Below are positions 6,188 through 8,010 of a stretch of 8,010 nucleotides of DNA, piece after piece. This stretch comes from Halococcaceae archaeon (GTDB lineage: Archaea > Halobacteriota > Halobacteria > Halobacteriales > Halalkalicoccaceae). The stretch lies in the NCBI GenBank assembly GCA_007129135.1, contig SKWB01000271.1, positions 1-8,010 on the forward strand, given 5' to 3'. The notes under the pieces are model-generated. The model saw only the letters and a program-made list of their open reading frames with translations, was not told where the DNA came from and searched no databases. Numbering within the stretch: the first letter of the stretch is position 1; the number at the start of each line of letters is the position of its first letter. The position numbers and the translations under genes were made by a program.

Positions 6188-7804
6188 GTGACACGGTGGG
6201 CCGCCCTCGCGATCGCTCTCTCGGTTCTCGCGCTGATCGGTGTCGGTGCTACCGGAGCGGCTTCGGGGACACAGACCCCAGAGATCGTCGAGGTCTACCC
6301 GAACACCGCCGCCGACGGGAACGCCGGCGAGCACGTCGTCGTCTCGTTTCCCGAACCGACGAACCTGAGCGGGTGGTCGCTCGCCGACGACCGATCGACG
6401 GTCGCGCTCGGAACCGACACCGTCGAGGGGCGAATCGCGTTCAGCACCCATCCCGGGTACGCCGAGGAGTTCGCGGAGGACCCCGTCCACGGACTCGACG
6501 GGTTCATCGCGCTCTCGCAGGAGGGCGATACGATCAGGCTTCGGTACGAGGGGGTGGTCGTCGACGAGGTGAGCTACGACCGGGCCCCGAGGGCCCAGCG
6601 GTGGACGCGGATCGCGACCGACGAGGGAGCCCGGTGGCGGTGGGTTCCCGAACGAGCGACCGGGTTCGAGGCCGAGAGCCACGAGGTCCCGACGGCGACG
6701 GCGTTCGTCCTGCCCGACGCGCCCGACCTCCCGACCGAGGTGCTCGATGGCGCGGACCGGCGTCTGCTCTTCGCTGGTTACACGGTCAGCTCTGAGCGTG
6801 CGGTCGAGAAACTCCTCGCGGCGCACGACAGGGGTGTCGAGGTGGTCGTCCTCGTCGACGGGACGCCGGTCGGCGGCCAGGCGGAGGCCGAGGCGGAGGC
6901 GCTCGATCGCCTCGCCGAGGAGGGGATCGAGGTCCGGGTGTTCGACGGCGACCGCCAGCGGTATCGCTTTCACCACGCGAAATACGCGGTCTCGGACGAC
7001 CGGGTGCTCGTCCTCACCGAGAACTGGAACCCCTCCGGGACCGAGGGCCGTTCCAGCCGTGGCTGGGGCGTCTCCGTGACGGAGGACGCGGTCGCGGACG
7101 ACGTGACTCGGGTGTTCGAGGCCGACGCGTACGGTCACGACACCGTCGAGTGGACCGAGTACCGCGATGGCCGGGAGTTCTTCGAGTCCGAGCCGGCGAA
7201 CGGGACCTACCCGGCCGAGTTCCGCGCGAAGACGGTACCGGCGGAATCGGTCCGTGTCGTCACCGCACCGGACAACGCGGAGACGGAGACCCTCGGGTTG
7301 CTCGCCGGCGCGGAGGAGTCGATCCGGGTCCAGCAGGTCTCGGTCGGGGACACCGATCACCCGTTCGTCGAGGAGACGATGAGGGCCGCCGAACGCGGTG
7401 TCGAGGTCGAGTACCTCCTCGACGGGACGTGGTACGTCGCACGCGAGAACCGGGAGTTCGTCCGCTACGTCGAGGAACGCCGGACCGAGGACGGACTCCC
7501 GGTCGACGCCCGCGTCGTCGAGCCCCGCTCGCGCTTCGAGAAGGTCCACACGAAGGGCGTGATCGTCGACGACCGGTACGTCCTCGTCTCCTCCGTGAAC
7601 TGGAACAACAACTCCGTGCGGAACAACCGCGAACTCGGCCTGCTGGTCGAGAGCGAACCCGTCGGGGAGTTCTACGCGAGCGTCTTCCGATCGGACTGGT
7701 ACGGCGGACGGTGGCAGCTGCCTATCGAGTTCGGCGCGGGGGTAGCGATCTCTGTGGGACTCGCGGGGTGGATCGGGAAGCGGGCGATCCGGTTCGAGGA
7801 GTGA
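6188..7804 (+). CDS. Membrane-anchored lamin-tail / tandem phospholipase-D-like protein
   Basis: A 538-residue predicted exported, membrane-anchored hydrolase. Domains in order: a signal peptide or N-terminal helix (1-26, WAALAIALSVLALIGVGATG); a lamin-tail-like domain (about 31-160: EIVEVYPNTAADGNAGEHVV, LSGWSLADD); PLD repeat 1 (about 183-315) and PLD repeat 2 (about 350-505); and a C-terminal membrane helix (about 515-530) followed by the short basic end KRAIRFEE. Both HKD motifs are intact: HAKYAVSD (His263, Lys265, Asp270), followed by ENWNPSG, and HTKGVIVD (His454, Lys456, Asp461), followed by SSVNWN. The two repeats should pair to form one active site that cleaves phosphodiesters through a phosphohistidine. 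The substrate, nucleic acid or lipid, cannot be told from sequence. The frame is open further upstream to 5966, but that part overlaps the HEAT gene and is Arg/Ser-rich shadow sequence. GTG 6188 is chosen because it starts the signal peptide and has a TATA box upstream. Confidence 0.88.
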   Translation: MTRWAALAIALSVLALIGVGATGAASGTQTPEIVEVYPNTAADGNAGEHVVVSFPEPTNLSGWSLADDRSTVALGTDTVEGRIAFSTHPGYAEEFAEDPVHGLDGFIALSQEGDTIRLRYEGVVVDEVSYDRAPRAQRWTRIATDEGARWRWVPERATGFEAESHEVPTATAFVLPDAPDLPTEVLDGADRRLLFAGYTVSSERAVEKLLAAHDRGVEVVVLVDGTPVGGQAEAEAEALDRLAEEGIEVRVFDGDRQRYRFHHAKYAVSDDRVLVLTENWNPSGTEGRSSRGWGVSVTEDAVADDVTRVFEADAYGHDTVEWTEYRDGREFFESEPANGTYPAEFRAKTVPAESVRVVTAPDNAETETLGLLAGAEESIRVQQVSVGDTDHPFVEETMRAAERGVEVEYLLDGTWYVARENREFVRYVEERRTEDGLPVDARVVEPRSRFEKVHTKGVIVDDRYVLVSSVNWNNNSVRNNRELGLLVESEPVGEFYASVFRSDWYGGRWQLPIEFGAGVAISVGLAGWIGKRAIRFEE

Positions 7805-7849
7805 TCACCCGGAGTCGAGTCCGCACCCCCTAAGGATGAGACCGGCGGG

Positions 7850-8010
7850 TCAGGACGACGGGAGCGGCGTCGAGAGCCACTCGGCGAGCGACCGCTTCGT
7901 GGTCTCGTCGGTCCGGACGCCGTCGTGATCGGTTTCGAGTGCGACGTTCTCCGCGCCGTCGAGCGCCGGGCTCGCCGATCTGAGGAGGAAGAACCGGTCG
8001 TCACACCCCC
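7850..8010 (-). CDS. C-terminal fragment of a probable alpha/beta hydrolase (lipase-like), truncated by the window edge
   Basis: Only the last 52 residues are visible; the frame stays open to the window end at 8010 and stops with TGA at 7852-7850. The fragment reads RFFLLRSASPALDGAENVAL (5-24), then ETDHDGVRTDET (25-36) and KRSLAEWL (38-45). This looks like the end of an alpha/beta hydrolase, where a loop holding the catalytic His (here His28 of the fragment) precedes the last helix. The LDGAxNV wording before the His recalls small secreted lipases of the Bacillus LipA type, from memory. The nucleophile and acid would lie outside the window, so the enzyme class is unproven. The gene is convergent with the LTD-PLD gene, with 45 nt between stops and no clear terminator hairpin. 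Confidence 0.6.
   Translation of the reverse strand, partial: GCDDRFFLLRSASPALDGAENVALETDHDGVRTDETTKRSLAEWLSTPLPSS

Noticed and set aside
6077..7549. 490-codon open frame on the minus strand across the LTD-PLD gene
   Set aside because: The opposite strand has two intact HKD motifs, a signal peptide and a membrane helix. The antisense product is Arg/Asp/Pro-rich without domains.

Overview
The window looks like ordinary chromosome from a halophilic archaeon (class Halobacteria). Its genes have high GC with G/C-rich third positions, very acidic proteins, archaeal/eukaryotic-type ribosomal proteins (uS15 with an N-terminal extension, eS1/S3Ae), a KEOPS Pcc1 subunit, a Tat-type lipoprotein cupredoxin, and short AT-rich TATA-like elements about 24-30 nt before start codons, as expected for leaderless haloarchaeal transcripts. 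I cannot name the genus or species.

Layout. (1) 36-2485, + strand: a tightly packed operon of uS15 (rps15), a RecJ/DHH-like protein that has lost its metal-binding motifs, the KEOPS subunit Pcc1, and eS1 (rps3ae). Consecutive genes overlap by 1, 1 and 8 nt, so translation is probably coupled. It links the ribosome with tRNA t6A modification and, if the RecJ relative acts like Cdc45, with replication. (2) 2500-2901, - strand: a small exported blue-copper lipoprotein, convergent with the operon. (3) 2941-3915, - strand: a haloarchaeal regulator-like protein with a degenerate N-terminal alpha/beta domain and a C-terminal winged helix. (4) 3916-4011: a divergent promoter region holding a perfect 12-bp palindrome just before the regulator start. 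(5) 4012-7804, + strand: archaetidylserine-synthase-like membrane protein (pssA), a very acidic HEAT-repeat protein, and a surface-anchored lamin-tail/phospholipase-D-like protein, 23-31 nt apart. (6) 7850-8010, - strand: the C-terminal end of a probable alpha/beta hydrolase that runs off the window.

The window is almost fully coding; the longest gap between genes is 96 nt (3916-4011). I see no tRNA, rRNA, CRISPR array, insertion sequence, attachment site or clear origin. I found no convincing new multi-gene system. The points most worth following are the inactivated RecJ-like gene inside the ribosomal/KEOPS operon, the palindrome in the divergent promoter, the 120-residue N-terminal segment of the HEAT protein that lacks Lys and Arg, and the LTD-PLD-PLD-TM protein beside a phospholipid synthase.
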